DNA of 64,000 nucleotides from Micrasema longulum (taxonomy: Eukaryota > Arthropoda > Insecta > Trichoptera > Brachycentridae). Positions 23,901 through 51,054 of this stretch are shown here, in pieces; the first letter of the stretch is position 1, and each line of letters begins with the position of its first letter. Where the stretch lies: positions 1 through 64,000 of the forward strand of contig JAGVSM010003013.1 of the NCBI GenBank assembly GCA_022494885.1, read 5' to 3'. The translations under genes were made by a program, and so were the position numbers. The notes beneath the pieces are model-generated. The model was not told where the DNA came from and searched no databases. It worked only from the letters and a program-made list of their open reading frames with translations.

Positions 23901-26900
23901 TATAATAAAGCTCCAACATTCATAGTTTACATAGTGGTTGAGCCACATTTACTATGTTAGTTGCCGTGCGCAATTTATTTATTACCTATTGAGAGGCAGC
24001 GGCGAGCGGGGAGTTTTTATATTGGTAAGTTGCGAAAATTCAGATAAAATATCCACGGCAGTGGTATGGCACATCTTAAAGGTCTATTTTAAAGGCGTGT
24101 TCGAATTATTCGACTAAAGAGAAAAATATGATCTTTTTAACAAATCGAAATAATTGTGATTGTATTTTGTTCGTCGGCCTCGTGGTTTCTATGCATATTC
24201 TGCTTTTCGATACTAAAATTTTTCCTTTAATTACGATTTATTTCAATTTAAAATCGTTCTGAGGTAGGCACTTTTTTTCTTAAAAGCCAATTTTGAAGTC
24301 AAATTAAATTCCGACATAATTATCAGTTTTGAAAACGAGTGGCTAGATGAAGCGGCTAGACTGGCTAGATGCTGCCCTATTAACATACAAAAGCATCTAG
24401 CCGTAAAATGTTACCACTGGAGTTTATAATCACTTTGAAGTGGGCACTTTTATTATGGAAGCCTATTTAAAATATAAATGAGTACTTTAAAAAAAAATAA
24501 TGAAGTAACGCGGAATAAATTTTTGGAGTCATTCATTGGTTCTATTAGATCATATGACGTCGAGATGACTGGTCAGTAAAACATACCGAGGTAAATACAG
24601 ACAGTACAGAAGTGAAGTATACCGTCTCGATATGTACAGATTAGGATAGCGTTCATAATCGAGGCCCTGATCTGTTGTTATATAAATTATATTATTGCAT
24701 TTATAAATGAAAAAATACATACGTAATATTATACACTTATACTCACACAACGGCGGGACTAACTTGACGGTATGCGTAGGCCGCGCAGGCTCCGCAGTAC
24801 GAGTATCCCGCGTGTCTGGAAACAATTACATACGAGGTGTGGTCAGTTTTAAATTTCGCAGGCTCGAAGAGTCCTACGTTTTTAGCTTGGCCGTTTAACC
24901 CATCAGGTAACAACAACAACGTTTCTCTGTAAGGGTAGGCAGAGAGGATAGAACACCATATCACTCTGTCTTTGCATATGGACCTCGCTTTCTTTACATT
25001 CATACATCTTCTCATGCACGCACGCCGATTATTCCTACGCTCGACATGTCCATCTTCAAGTACTTAATGGACTCGATCGTGCCGTGTCTTTCTCGGTCTT
25101 CATCGTTTTCTGCATCCATCAACATTCGCATCGTAGATCCTTTTAGCCGTTCTTTCGCTGTCCATTCGCTCTGCATGCCCGAACCGACGCAGCACCCCTT
25201 TCTTGATTCTGTCGATAATTTGCATTTCTTTTTGCATTTTTTTTGCACCACAACAGGCCAGGAGGCCTAATTACAGTGGTGAATTACATCACAGAGCACC
25301 CAGGATTGAGAAAAATCACATTTTTAATTTTTGTGTTCTCACCGGGAATCGACCCCGGAACCTTCCGTGCGTGAGTCAAGCGTCTTGACCACTACACCAC
25401 GGAGGCCGCCAATGCGTGTCTCAGCCTTACATACTTCCCGGATCTCGACATTTGTGCATCGTTTTACCACACATTCGCCAGAGGGATCGCATTTCGACAG
25501 CATTCAACCTACTTTCATGGTCATTTTTTCAATTCCATAGATCGCTCCTATACATTAGAGTTGTCACTAGAACTCCGTTGTGAACTGCTAGTTTAGCCTC
25601 CTGCGATAAACATTTGTTTGCCAAAGTAGATTTCAGTGCACCGTTCACCCTGTTCCCGGCACTCACCCTCCTTTCAATATCTTTCTCGGCCTTTCCGTCC
25701 CTAGTAAACATACTTCCCAGGTACACAAATTCTTCTACCCGATTCAGAATATCACTTAAGTGTGCATATAAATATATTTTTTTCTTCATTTATTATTAAA
25801 CTATGTACTTAAAATTAATATTTTTTTTTTTTTTAATGTAATGTAACCCGCAGACAAGCTTCGGCTTAGCGGGAACAACAATACAATTATGTATGTTACT
25901 TATTTGTTAAAATAAATAAAACTTAAAAAACATTATTTTAAAAAATGATCGACAATGCGAATGTTGATGGATGCAGAAAACGAGGAAGGCCGAGAAAGAC
26001 ATGGCACGATCGAGTCCAACAAATACTTGAAGATGGACATGCCAAAAGTAGGAATAATCGGCGTGCATGCAAAGATAGAGTGATATGGCATCTATCCTCT
26101 CTGCCTACCCCTACAGAGAAACGGCGTGATGGTTTGTTTGTATGTTGGTGCGGTCGTAATACTTACGGGGCGATAATGGCTCGAGCAGGTCCGTGAGTCA
26201 AATCCGCTTTCGAGAGCCAATGCTCTAACTGTCCGGACAGCTCTGCGCCTGTAGGAAGAATAAATTAAAAGTAAGAGTATGTAGCTACATTTCTAGCAAC
26301 AGAGAGGGAAAACATTTTTGAGAAGGGAATATGGGATGCGTTAGCAAAGGAGGCGGTCCGTTCCGGGGATCCTGCCTACAGTTTGCCCACCACATACCGC
26401 ACACCGCATCTGAGGACATAAGTCTCCTTGGTGGTGCCCACATACACGGAAAATTTGCTCATTGCTGAACGAGAAAAGCTGCCAAAAGAAGCTCTCTGTA
26501 ATCTGGTAGCCTTAGCATATTTGTGCTGAAAGAAATTAATCCAGAAGTACATAATATGTACTTCATTGGATTGAGGAGAGGGAAGTGAATTCTTCACTGA
26601 CTGGGATTAAATTGATTGGACATGATCAATTCGCCGAAATGATTACAAAACTTTTTAAAAGCCTCGAAATTCTTTTTAGAAGCCACCAGATCTGTATATC
26701 CGACACGACCTATAACAGGGCCACGGATAGTAGCGAGAAGCTTCATTCGGTTATCATAGAGAAGGGGAAGGGGACAAGACCACAGGTGTGTTCAGAAGAT
26801 TGGTTAGGATATCCGCAGCAGCACGAAGGGGAGTCAACAATATTAAAAACAAATCATTTTTGATTAAATTTACCATAACCTGATAAAAACTGCGTAGTCC

Positions 26901-28434
26901 AGTGATCGGGGATAACCCATTTTAGACATTTAAACAGCAATTTGTAGGACAAAACATTGTCTTGAGACATTGCCACGGAGATAGACGGGCAGGCTATCTC
27001 CACGGAACAATGATCACCACCAACACCGCGCGTGGCCGCATTGTCCTCGTGTGAACAAGCGTGGACGGGACCATAGGACAATAGTGATTCGCTTGACGCG
27101 TACGTGTCACTCCCGCACATTCTTATTATTTGGTTTGTCCTTAAACAATATTATTTATATATACGCCCAATGGGCATTTTTATGGACACATTTATACATA
27201 CAAAATTATTATAACAAAATTAGAAAGACTCAGTGGTTTATGGTAGACTTTGTGGGGGTGGAAGCGGGAGAGAGGTGTTTATAATTGAATTTGATTCAGT
27301 GATCGTTTGAAAGAAGACAACTTGTTATCAAAGCAATCAAGACTGGTATGTTTGTTGGCAGACCTGAGAATTCTGGGCATAGGGGAATGGAAACCAGTTA
27401 GTTCTATGGTTATCGGTATGAAAGAGTAAGTTTTGTCTGAGGTTTCTAGTTGGGATATTTAATTTTATCGAGCTCAGTAGTTCAGGCGCATCAAAGAGTG
27501 AGTTGAGAATTTTAAACAGGACTAGAAGGTGTGATTTATTTCGACGGTCTTGAAGAGAAGATATATTCAAGGTAGTTTCTAACTCATTATACGTATATTG
27601 GTCTCTGGATAAGCCCAACCTCCAGCCTATCTTTCTTAAAAATCGATGTTGAACTGATTCAATATTTTCAATGTGAACATCATAATATGGAGACCAGATA
27701 ACAGAGAAATACTCTAGGTGCGGGCGAACTTGGGAACAGAAGAGAGCTTAAAGGGTATTGATATTTTTGAAGTCAGCTGTGCTTCTGTTAATAAACCCAA
27801 GAAGTTTTAAGGATTTATTGATAACATGTTCAATATGAATTGTAAAAGAAAGTTTAGTGTCAAGTATAATACCCAAATCTCGTATACTAGACACAGATGA
27901 TAATATTTCTATAATTATTTATTTTTATTAATATTTTTCGTGAACTCGCTTGTAACAAACGTCGTCGTTTATTGATTTTCGCAGCGCTCTCGCGCATTGT
28001 CCCAGCGTTCTGTCCCGCGCAGTCGAAACTGGGACAAGACAATATTGTCCTATCAATTGAACCTAAATTAGTTAAAAGATTATTTAAAATATTATTTTTC
28101 TGAATATGCACCTGTAAAACGGAACCCACTTTTGGATATACCTCGTATATACAATTCAGAACATAATCTGGGGGCCGAAGGATCGTAAAATGAAAATTAA
28201 GGTCAATGACATCGCGAGGTTAGGTGTGGAAGTCAAAAAATTGCACAAATACACCGAAAACGAGTGAAAATGGTTCTAGTCGAAGTTAAACAGCTTGTAA
28301 ACGCTATCTCTCAGTTCAAACTCCATTTAAAATTTGAATAGGCGTAAAAAAGGCGACAAATAAAGCAAACGGGGCTCTTTCTCACCATCGTCGCTGTACC
28401 AGCTCCCGGCGTGCGTAGCGCGTCTGGAAGGCAT
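5826..28434 (-). CDS. Memo1: Memo (MEMO1) family protein, complete nine-exon gene
   Basis: Exons on the minus strand: 28434-28386, 26248-26167, 24815-24747, 21259-21147, 20220-20109, 18279-18214, 14033-13880, 11608-11504, 5954-5826. They join with compatible phases and consensus GT/AG sites into 879 nt, 292 residues (human MEMO1 has 297). Seen: an [16 protein letters not shown] start, [12 protein letters not shown] near residue 45, FILGPSHHV near 72, [42 protein letters not shown] near 240, and [10 protein letters not shown] followed by SSVSYAS at the end. His45, His77 and Cys240 match human His49, His81 and Cys244, which line the metal pocket of this extradiol-dioxygenase-like fold. Family knowledge: MEMO1 is a cytosolic/nuclear redox protein that promotes cell motility downstream of receptor kinases and binds copper or iron. 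No frameshift or internal stop was found. The gene is divergent from ferrochelatase and its introns are full of repeats. Confidence 0.95.
5970..6462 (+). repeat. Foldback repeat FB1-c, in Memo intron 8 next to the acceptor
   Basis: Two forward units (5970-6185 and 6186-6462) with the TGGATTCAACTCCCTGGGGA box and GAAGAACATTTAAGATAAG. The repeat starts about 15 bases from the acceptor of Memo exon 9, so the branch-point region of that intron is repeat-derived. Confidence 0.8.
6553..6926 (+). mobile_element. LINE-B 3' end fragment
   Basis: Encodes [20 protein letters not shown], then [20 protein letters not shown] and [11 protein letters not shown], the C-terminal tail of a non-LTR polymerase. 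A sister copy lies at 14160-14610 (minus). The piggyBac element has inserted in its T-rich 3' tail. Confidence 0.75.
6927..8179 (-). mobile_element. piggyBac-type transposon with intact ends and TTAA duplication
   Basis: TTAA at 6927-6930 and again at 8176-8179 flank the 1245-base element. The inner ends are CACATTGTAGTCGGG and, reversed, CACATTGTCGTCGGG: 15-base terminal inverted repeats with one mismatch. The left half holds a truncated transposase on the minus strand. The right end has subterminal repeats with CGGCAAATGCCGTGTCCC written twice (about 8098-8165). Target TTAA is diagnostic for the superfamily. Confidence 0.93.
7093..7770 (-). pseudogene. piggyBac transposase, N-terminal 225 residues only
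   Basis: An acidic N-terminus ([18 protein letters not shown]-like runs) leads into [36 protein letters not shown] and [20 protein letters not shown], the standard start of the DDE_Tnp_1_7 domain. It stops after [16 protein letters not shown], so the catalytic aspartates that normally follow are lost. The open frame itself has no internal stop. It might act as a DNA-binding or regulatory remnant, but an internally deleted, non-autonomous copy is more likely. Confidence 0.9.
8841..9595 (+). mobile_element. TIR element X, copy with SINE inside
   Basis: Begins AATGAGGAAGTTCAGCCCTA as in the copies at 60567 and 47870. Past the SINE it resumes with ACGTCACACGCAGAGTAATT and GCTGATGATACGACACAC, also found in the 60567 copy. 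The right terminal repeat is not visible here, so the right edge is approximate. Confidence 0.55.
9197..9466 (+). mobile_element. SINE-1 with tRNA-Gly(GCC)-like head
   Basis: The head has a Pol III box A (TGGTGTAATGG) and an exact box B (GGTTCGATTCC), and an anticodon-like loop CTGCCAT inside TTGC/GCAA. The body holds TCCCTGGACTGGTATCTTAA and GTGCCCTATGCACCATTAGG and ends in a GATGAT repeat. The acceptor-stem halves do not pair, so it is a SINE and not a tRNA gene. Part of the body recurs at 30085-30240 (minus). Confidence 0.8.
9613..9965 (+). repeat. 36 bp tandem repeat, about ten units
   Basis: The unit begins TCTCGAAATGTCAAGTCCGA and continues AATCATATTTCGATTG. The unit contains a dyad, CGAAAT and ATTTCG. 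Because 36 is divisible by three and the unit lacks stops, frames stay open for 100-155 codons in several registers on both strands. A second array is at 36710-37075. Confidence 0.9.
10113..11340. other. Memo intron 8 interval: repeat D and an L2-tailed repeat, otherwise anonymous
   Basis: 10335-10500 is repeat D in reverse orientation. 10530-10870 is the reverse complement of sequences at 22400-22471 and 23300-23520, including GCAGCTACTGAGCGCATGGA. This copy preserves the empty target site of the foldback at 22472. 10870-11340 shows nothing recognisable. Confidence 0.6.
11504..11608 (-). CDS. Memo1: Memo exon 8 ([10 protein letters not shown] motif)
   Basis: The acceptor GATTCCAG opens the exon. 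It encodes [19 protein letters not shown], then [16 protein letters not shown] in phase 0. Cys240 matches human Cys244. The donor is GTAATT. Confidence 0.94.
11660..12168 (-). mobile_element. LINE-A copy d, nearly intact C-terminus
   Basis: A minus-strand frame of 146 codons runs from [20 protein letters not shown] through [20 protein letters not shown] to [12 protein letters not shown]. The 3' end is TGATGG followed by (TTAG)n. It sits just beside Memo exon 8. Confidence 0.85.
12165..12300 (-). repeat. L2-tailed repeat fragment
   Basis: Reading minus: TAGCTGCAAGACGTGGTGGG, then CAGCGCCCTTGAGGTGATTT and GGCGCTATAAA. The last part forms a hairpin shared with the L2-like LINE at 33430-33490. 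Confidence 0.6.
12345..12418 (-). mobile_element. SINE-1 head fragment
   Basis: Reversed it reads GTCGGCCTCGTGGTGTAATG with box A, and a degenerate box B (GGCTCGATTCT). The body is absent or diverged. Confidence 0.65.
12511..12965 (+). repeat. About 200 bp direct tandem repeat, two and a third units
   Basis: Units start near 12511, 12712 and 12906 with TTTTCATACATAATTTTAAA. Each full unit contains CAATTGTGACGTCAAGATTC and ACATGTTAGGGGCGCGGCCA. A further partial unit is at 13457-13553 and a diverged copy at 29740-29925. Confidence 0.8.
12970..13450. other. Unclassified insertion between tandem repeat units
   Basis: It is more GC-balanced than its surroundings, with CTCTCCGCGATCGCGAGTAA and TACCGGGGTACCAATTATTT. 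It separates two parts of the same direct repeat and so looks inserted, possibly a solo LTR or a DNA element. No terminal repeats or frames could be fixed. Confidence 0.35.
13880..14033 (-). CDS. Memo1: Memo exon 7 (SSDFCHWG motif)
   Basis: The acceptor CTTCCAG opens the exon. It encodes [20 protein letters not shown], then [19 protein letters not shown] and [12 protein letters not shown]. The donor is GTAACG. DFCHWG is a family signature. Confidence 0.96.
14160..14610 (-). mobile_element. LINE-B 3' end fragment, second copy
   Basis: Minus strand: [20 protein letters not shown], then [20 protein letters not shown] and [11 protein letters not shown], with a 3' tail that includes AATTCAATTCATTTATTTTA on the plus strand. 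It is inserted in the 3' half of the mariner copy, after the mariner QSSQWR codons. Confidence 0.75.
14700..15290 (-). repeat. 35 bp minisatellite built from the mariner catalytic motif, about 17 units
   Basis: The plus-strand unit starts CCCATGTTTTGTCACCTGTT and continues ATAACATGTTTCAAA, repeating every 35 bases with few changes (CACC/CATC, one ACATTT). Reversed, one unit encodes [11 protein letters not shown] of mariner. Because 35 is not a multiple of three the frame breaks at each unit. Confidence 0.95.
15295..15923. mobile_element. TIR element X-like, 629 bases, inside mariner
   Basis: The ends are AATGAGGAATTCCGCTGTTT and, reversed, AATGAGGAATTCCAGCCCAA: inverted repeats of at least 13 bases. 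The interior has paired segments around GTGACGTCA (15470 and 15755). No transposase is seen. It interrupts mariner between the codons for NND and RRVITGD. Confidence 0.8.
16290..16352. repeat. Short foldback FB2 fragment upstream of mariner
   Basis: Contains CTCCCTTGGAAGGAAATCCA and ACATACTCAAAACATTGT, the FB2 head. Confidence 0.55.
16420..17040 (+). mobile_element. LINE-C 3' end with tail
   Basis: Encodes [20 protein letters not shown], then [20 protein letters not shown] and [15 protein letters not shown] with a stop, the terminal segment of a CR1/jockey-like polymerase. The 3' region ends with GAAATTGCCATTTGACAACA and AATAAATAAAAATAAA. Other copies are at 44130-44650 and 57508-57895. Confidence 0.75.
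17050..17180 (-). repeat. Foldback FB2 end piece
   Basis: Contains AGGTCGTGAGCCCTGTAAAT and CTTCTCAAAAATGTTTACGA in the reversed orientation. Confidence 0.6.
17190..18200 (-). mobile_element. LINE (jockey/CR1-like) polymerase C-terminus
   Basis: The minus frame reads [20 protein letters not shown], then [20 protein letters not shown] and [20 protein letters not shown]. The V-R-S-x-L-E-Y-A-S-x-I-W-x-P motif is typical of the post-RT region. A foldback FB2 fragment (18040-18110) lies at its 5' side. The 3' UTR runs to about 17190. Confidence 0.8.
18214..18279 (-). CDS. Memo1: Memo exon 6
   Basis: A 66-base exon with acceptor TTTACAG and donor GTAAGT. It encodes [20 protein letters not shown], then A and part of a Lys codon, matching the FTIIPVLVGAL segment of other Memo proteins. 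A minus-strand LINE copy begins within 20 bases downstream. Confidence 0.93.
18450..19545 (+). mobile_element. LINE-C-like copy interrupted by a foldback
   Basis: Coding remnants such as [20 protein letters not shown] appear once the foldback (18568-18830) is removed. They continue to 19240 with several stops. The tail holds GGAAGAAATTGCCTTAAGGC and (AAATA)n. Confidence 0.7.
18568..18830 (+). mobile_element. Foldback FB1-d with a 12 bp target duplication
   Basis: Flanks are ATGCAGATGTAT (18556-18567) and ATGCGGATGTAT (18831-18842). The element begins CAACAATATTTTGAG and ends CATCTCTGTTGTAATATGTT, which reverse-complements an internal arm. Removing the insert and one duplication restores the LINE reading frame. 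Confidence 0.88.
19665..20035 (+). repeat. Foldback FB2-b beside Memo exon 5
   Basis: A forward arm contains TTTTCGAGAAGGGAATATGG and CATTGGCTGGTTTAAGTGGC. The end contains CTCCCTAGGGAGGAAATCCA. It lies 75 bases downstream (minus sense) of the exon 5 donor. Confidence 0.75.
20109..20220 (-). CDS. Memo1: Memo exon 5 ([13 protein letters not shown] motif)
   Basis: The acceptor CGTGCAG opens the exon. It encodes [18 protein letters not shown] followed by the conserved [19 protein letters not shown]. The donor is GTGAGT after GA, giving exit phase 2. This is the most conserved central block of the family. Confidence 0.95.
20398..20880. repeat. Foldback FB1-e, split by a tRNA-headed SINE
   Basis: FB1 arms are at 20398-20590 and 20775-20880, with the CTCCCC-AGGGAGTTG box in the second. 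The interval holds the SINE at 20690-20770. Confidence 0.65.
20690..20770 (-). mobile_element. tRNA-derived SINE (SINE-3)
   Basis: Reversed: GTGGTCCCGTGGCTAGTGTC (box A) and GTGGTTCGAATCCCACTCTA (exact box B GGTTCGAATCC). No paired acceptor stem, so it is not a tRNA gene. Confidence 0.65.
21147..21259 (-). CDS. Memo1: Memo exon 4 (GPSHHV motif)
   Basis: The acceptor TTACAG is followed by AAAACGG. It encodes [18 protein letters not shown], then [19 protein letters not shown]. It holds His77, the equivalent of human His81. The donor is G|GTATGT. Confidence 0.94.
21300..22400 (-). mobile_element. LINE (jockey/CR1-like) copy with RDLGVL motif
   Basis: The minus frame at 22270-21878 reads [19 protein letters not shown], then [20 protein letters not shown] and [20 protein letters not shown]. 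Sequence upstream to 22370 continues the same polymerase with a frameshift. The 3' UTR reaches about 21300. Confidence 0.82.
22400..23835 (+). repeat. L2-tailed non-autonomous repeat carrying a foldback insertion
   Basis: Outer parts (22400-22471 and 23300-23835) match 10530-10870 reversed. Sub-repeats of TCCATGCGCTCTGTAGCTGC plus AAGACGT recur every 100-170 bases. The 3' end is AGCGCCCTTGAGGTGATTTT followed by ATGGCGCTTTATAAATTATC. Confidence 0.75.
22472..23288. mobile_element. Foldback FB1-f, 817 bases, with an 11 bp target duplication
   Basis: TATTATTATTG flanks both sides (22461-22471, 23289-23299). The sister repeat at 10734-10744 keeps one copy, the empty site. FB1 arms are at 22472-22625 and 23165-23288. 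The cargo between them (22640-23160) is another L2-tailed repeat. Confidence 0.85.
23840..24545. other. Memo intron 3 interval without recognised genes
   Basis: AT-rich, with a partial SINE head TCGTCGGCCTCGTGGTTTCT at 24170-24190. The repeated words GTGGCTAGATGAAGCGGCTA and GACTGGCTAGATGCTGCCC (24340-24375) form a short internal duplication. Confidence 0.5.
24747..24815 (-). CDS. Memo1: Memo exon 3 (HAGYSYCG motif)
   Basis: The acceptor TTTCCAG opens the exon, whose first base completes the Pro codon from exon 2. It encodes [19 protein letters not shown], then PAV and the first two bases of a second Val codon. It contains His45, the equivalent of the human metal-pocket His49. The donor is GTGAGT. 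A short LINE-A copy starts about 90 bases away on its upstream side. Confidence 0.93.
24905..25780 (-). mobile_element. LINE-A copy e with nested SINE
   Basis: Minus-strand remnants read [40 protein letters not shown] and, past the SINE, frameshifted [21 protein letters not shown] sequence. The 3' tail is an ACAAC repeat on the plus strand. Confidence 0.8.
25216..25410 (-). mobile_element. SINE-2, full length, inside LINE-A
   Basis: Reversed: GGCGGCCTCCGTGGTGTAGT (box A region), then GGTCGATTCCCGGTGAGAAC (box B), a body with GTGATGTAATTCACCACTGT and CCTCCTGGCCTGTTGTGGTG, then an A-rich end. It splits LINE-A between GATAAT and AATGC, leaving a short duplication. Confidence 0.82.
25945..26145 (+). 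mobile_element. LINE-A fragment f
   Basis: Encodes [20 protein letters not shown], then [14 protein letters not shown] with an internal deletion relative to copy i. Ends GTGATGG and TTTG repeats. It lies 20 bases from the Memo exon 2 donor. Confidence 0.75.
26167..26248 (-). CDS. Memo1: Memo exon 2
   Basis: The acceptor CCTACAG precedes GCGCAGAGC, and the exon ends CC|GTAAGT. It encodes [17 protein letters not shown], then [11 protein letters not shown], matching the Memo helix and the first strand before the metal-binding His. The phase is 1 at entry and 2 at exit. Confidence 0.93.
26298..26380 (+). repeat. Foldback FB2 end fragment
   Basis: AACAGAGAGGGAAAACATTT and GAGAAGGGAATATGGGATG match the FB2 arm, but the core is absent. 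Confidence 0.55.
26400..27330. other. Memo intron 1 interval, nothing assigned
   Basis: Open frames of 73-92 codons lack family motifs, and splice context does not support them. It is somewhat less AT-rich than neighbouring repeats. Confidence 0.4.
27337..27905 (-). mobile_element. LINE (jockey/CR1-like) copy
   Basis: Minus frames read [20 protein letters not shown], then [20 protein letters not shown] and [20 protein letters not shown]. Stops and a frameshift break it. Related to the LINE at 46020-46620. Confidence 0.8.
28386..28434 (-). CDS. Memo1: Memo exon 1 (start codon)
   Basis: Encodes [16 protein letters not shown] plus the first base of the next Gly codon. The THAGSWY motif is the conserved N-terminus of Memo proteins. 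The donor is G|GTGAG. The ATG at 28434 is chosen because the motif begins four residues later and the length matches the family. Too short to be an ordinary open reading frame. Confidence 0.92.
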
Positions 28435-28689
28435 TTTAAGTCAAACGTCCTCCGAAGTTGTAAAACGGATATTAGCTATCGCGATTTCTCGCAAAGTTTG
28501 AGAAAATATCCAGTTTTCAAAGTGACAACAAAGAATAAGAAATTGACACTTTCGTGACTGACGAAGTCAAGGTGCGTCTATTTGTGAATATGAATGTGTG
28601 CATTTTGTATGTTACCTAATATGCGGTGTACCACAATGACAATGCGAAAATCGTGTAAGTTCTTACTTCGATTTTAAATATGTAATAAC

Positions 28690-28760
28690 AATAATAATAA
28701 TAATTGACTGACTTCTATGGCGCTATGTTTGTGAAAAATCATCACAAAGGCGCTTTACAA
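28690..28760 (-). repeat. L2-type 3' tail hairpin
   Basis: TATGGCGCTATGTTTGTGAA and ATCATCACAAAGGCGCTTTA pair as a stem and are the reverse of the L2 tail. Confidence 0.6.
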
Positions 28761-28799
28761 TTACACTCTACTAAGCTAAACTGACATATTATATTTTCT

Positions 28800-29560
28800 G
28801 ATTTAAAATCGAGGGTATTTATTTATTTCACAGAAACGAACAGTCGACAATGATATAATAACGTAAAAAAAGATACAGTTTAAAGACAGACCAGTGAAGT
28901 TTCTAAATACAAATTATACATTTAAAATTGTGGTACAACAAAAGGGTGCGTTTGTGACGTTTGTGTGTATTTGTATGAGAATAAGTGTAGAAGTGTGTTT
29001 GTCTGTATTTGTGTGGGAATAAGTGTTCAGGTGTGTGTAAGCGTGAGCATCATTAAATAGCAAGTGGGATCGTATCGCAGCTAGAAAGAATGAGTCTTAT
29101 TTTATGTTTTAACAAATTACGGGGCATGTTAAATGTATCAATGGATGAAAAAAAGGCGTTATAGTTTGAGCAATAACGATAAAGGAAAAAGTGTTGTGCA
29201 TAGTTAGTGCTACAGACTGGCAAATGGAAAAAATACTTGTTTCTCTGATAAATTAAAAAACTGAGATTTTAGTTGGGATCTGAACTGACTGGGACTGTCG
29301 ATGATTCGTAAGTTTGAAAAAAATAAGAAAGTAAGAATCTCCGAATCTAGTGTTTGGGGAGCGCCGAATTCCGACAAGTTTTCCTCTCCGTGAATCAAAT
29401 GCTGACCTAAGAGTAGATTTTCTTTGACATGTATTTTTCCTAATACAAAGGTCCGATAAGTATTTTGGAACCATTTCATGAAAGGATTTGAATACTGTCC
29501 AGCAAAGCTTGTATTTTATTCTCTCTAGGCTTTTTAACTAGTGCAAATCTCGAAGATGTT
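28800..29560. other. Unclassified AT-rich stretch between the two divergent genes
   Basis: Contains GT-rich runs (GTTTGTGTGTATTTGTATGA) near 28955 and an 89-codon minus frame with no recognised motif. It may be a decayed LINE 3' end, which is inference only. Confidence 0.35.
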
Positions 29561-30084
29561 GTGAGATGTGAAAATATTTGTTACTCCCGTAATAAGCTTT
29601 GCTGCCACATTGAAAACAGATTGAAGTTTATCAGTTTGGTATTTTGGGAGATTTGCGTACATTCTATGCAATTAATAATTTTAAATCCATTTCATATTCA
29701 TAATCAATATGGATATAGTAGAAAAATGATTTTCTACATAAATGTAAAAAATAAATTCAATTAAAATACTTTAACAGAAAAACACGACGTGTTTGGCTTT
29801 GGTTGTTGTGGCGTCAAAATTCGTGGTATTGTTCTACACAAATTTCAATGGCAGGGAACAAATAAACATGAATCATGACGGATTAGGGGCGGGGCCAATA
29901 GAATCACCCTTTTGCGAGAGTTCAAAATTACAAATTTAACAGTGTTTTTTACGATACTAATAATTAGCAAAATAAAATTTACTTGACAATATTTCATAGA
30001 ATTTTAAAAGAAATTGTATGTTTACTTTAAGATGATGTAAATTGATATAATGCAATATAAGTAAGTGCAAATATTATAAAAACA

Positions 30085-30240
30085 AATTATTATATCATCG
30101 ACATCATCATTCTCTTTCCGCACCTCATGGTGCATAGGGCACTGAATTGGTAAACCAATCGCAGCGTATCTTGATAATTTTTGTTACCTGCAGATAAGAT
30201 GATCAGTCTTATGTTCAGGTACCAGTCCAGGGACTAAATA
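30085..30240 (-). mobile_element. SINE-1 body, headless
   Basis: ATCATCATTCTCTTTCCGCA and GGTGCATAGGGCACTGAATT reverse-complement the body at 9330-9466. The tRNA-like head is missing. Confidence 0.65.
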
Positions 30241-31016
30241 TTCTAAAGGAAATATTCTAGCGTAAAAACGCCTTTTGATATAAGCTAACTTAAGAAATAA
30301 ATTTATAAAAATAAAATAACTTAGCAAATTTAAAATTACGATTTTTTTATGTATCGTATTATCAGCGCTATGATTGCTTAAAGTTTTGTGGCTTTGAAAT
30401 TACTCCGCCTGTAACGTCATAAATTCTCGTCTGTAAGTTCTGCTGATTGGTGAGTTAGTTTTAAGGAAAAACGTGTGATCTAGTTCAAACAGTTCGTTTT
30501 CATTAAAACCATTCTCATATTTTTTTTCATGGGTTTTCGAGAAACTTCGAAAAATGCTCTAATTTTTAGCACGTGTAAAAAAAATATCCTCATGATGATT
30601 TTTTGTGTGTGGGCACACCATAAAAAATACTGTAATTTTTTCTTTATTCAATTTGGCAATACTAACCACTATCGCCCAGATAGCATAATAAATAATGATA
30701 ATACGGAACTTTCTAATGAGACATTACATAATGATAATTGTTTCTTTATTTTTATCAGTAGTTATTCAAAGGTCCACTAGTATCTCGTGTCTAATATGAT
30801 AAAATAATAAAAAATACTTTAAATATTTTCGTCAGTTTTTTGACATTTGCAGTAGTAAAGTTTCTATTTGACAGTTAGCGAATTTTGACAGTTCACTTTT
30901 TGCGGGCTGTGTCGATCGTCGGTAATTTATGTAATCTCTGTCAATTTGATGACATTTATTAATTAAAAGGTCATAAATAACTATCATTTATTTTAAATTA
31001 CCACATTTTGTGCACA

Positions 31017-50504
<19,488 letters not shown>

Positions 50505-51050
50505 TTATAATCGACGTCATATCGGCCCGAGATTTCAACCAATATTCTGATTAATATTTTGAGCAATATTCCCGTGTTCAAAATTTCAACCAATGCTCGA
50601 CAAGATTTGATCCGATTAGATATCTACGAGTGTCAGCTCACACAACCCTGAAATTCTGAGGAAAGTGGCTCGATTTCAGCTGCAGTGCCTCGTCAGCCCC
50701 CGACCCTATTCACCGACATGTTGAGGCTGTAGTCTGATGAAAAGCGAGGAAATCATACAATTTTGCCATTTTAAAACACTCTTCTAAAAATCACACCATT
50801 ATAGTTCTTAAAATATAGCTTAATTAAAAATACAGCTGCCAAACTAATGTGACTAGTGGTGGGGAAGTACTGAGCACTGAGCACTGACCATGTACCGATC
50901 AAATCCATTTTACCAGTTTTTTCAAGCAAACATGAAACTCTGTTTCTAAAAATTGATGTAAAAACGCAAAAGCAAGCCTATTATAGTGTGTTTAAGACAA
51001 TTATTCACAAAAAATAAGACATTTTGTACTTTTTTTCATGAATTCCATTA
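50505..51050. other. Downstream of ferrochelatase: 3' UTR and anonymous sequence
   Basis: The 3' UTR must start here. An ATTAAA at 50823 is the first plausible poly(A) signal. ACTGAGCACTGAGCACTGA (50869) is a short direct repeat. Confidence 0.4.
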
Positions 51051-51054
51051 ACAT

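Larger units (their letters stand above)
28435..31016. promoter_or_regulatory. Divergent interval between the Memo and ferrochelatase start codons
   Basis: Both upstream regions must lie in these 2582 bases because the two ATGs face away from each other. No canonical promoter box could be assigned by eye. The interval holds an L2-type tail hairpin (28690-28760, minus), an unclassified AT-rich stretch (28800-29560), a copy of a dispersed repeat (29740-29925), a SINE body (30085-30240, minus) and a fragment related to the TIR element (30330-30460, minus). Repeat-poor sequence near the genes (28435-28680 and 30780-31016) is the likeliest place for regulatory sites. Confidence 0.35.

Noticed and set aside
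26376..26597. 73-codon minus frame beside Memo exon 2 as the first Memo exon
   Set aside because: It lacks the THAGSWY motif, which is found with the correct phase at 28434-28386.
29210..29479. 89-codon minus frame in the divergent interval
   Set aside because: No recognisable motif, and overlapping frames are similar in length. Not supported as a gene.
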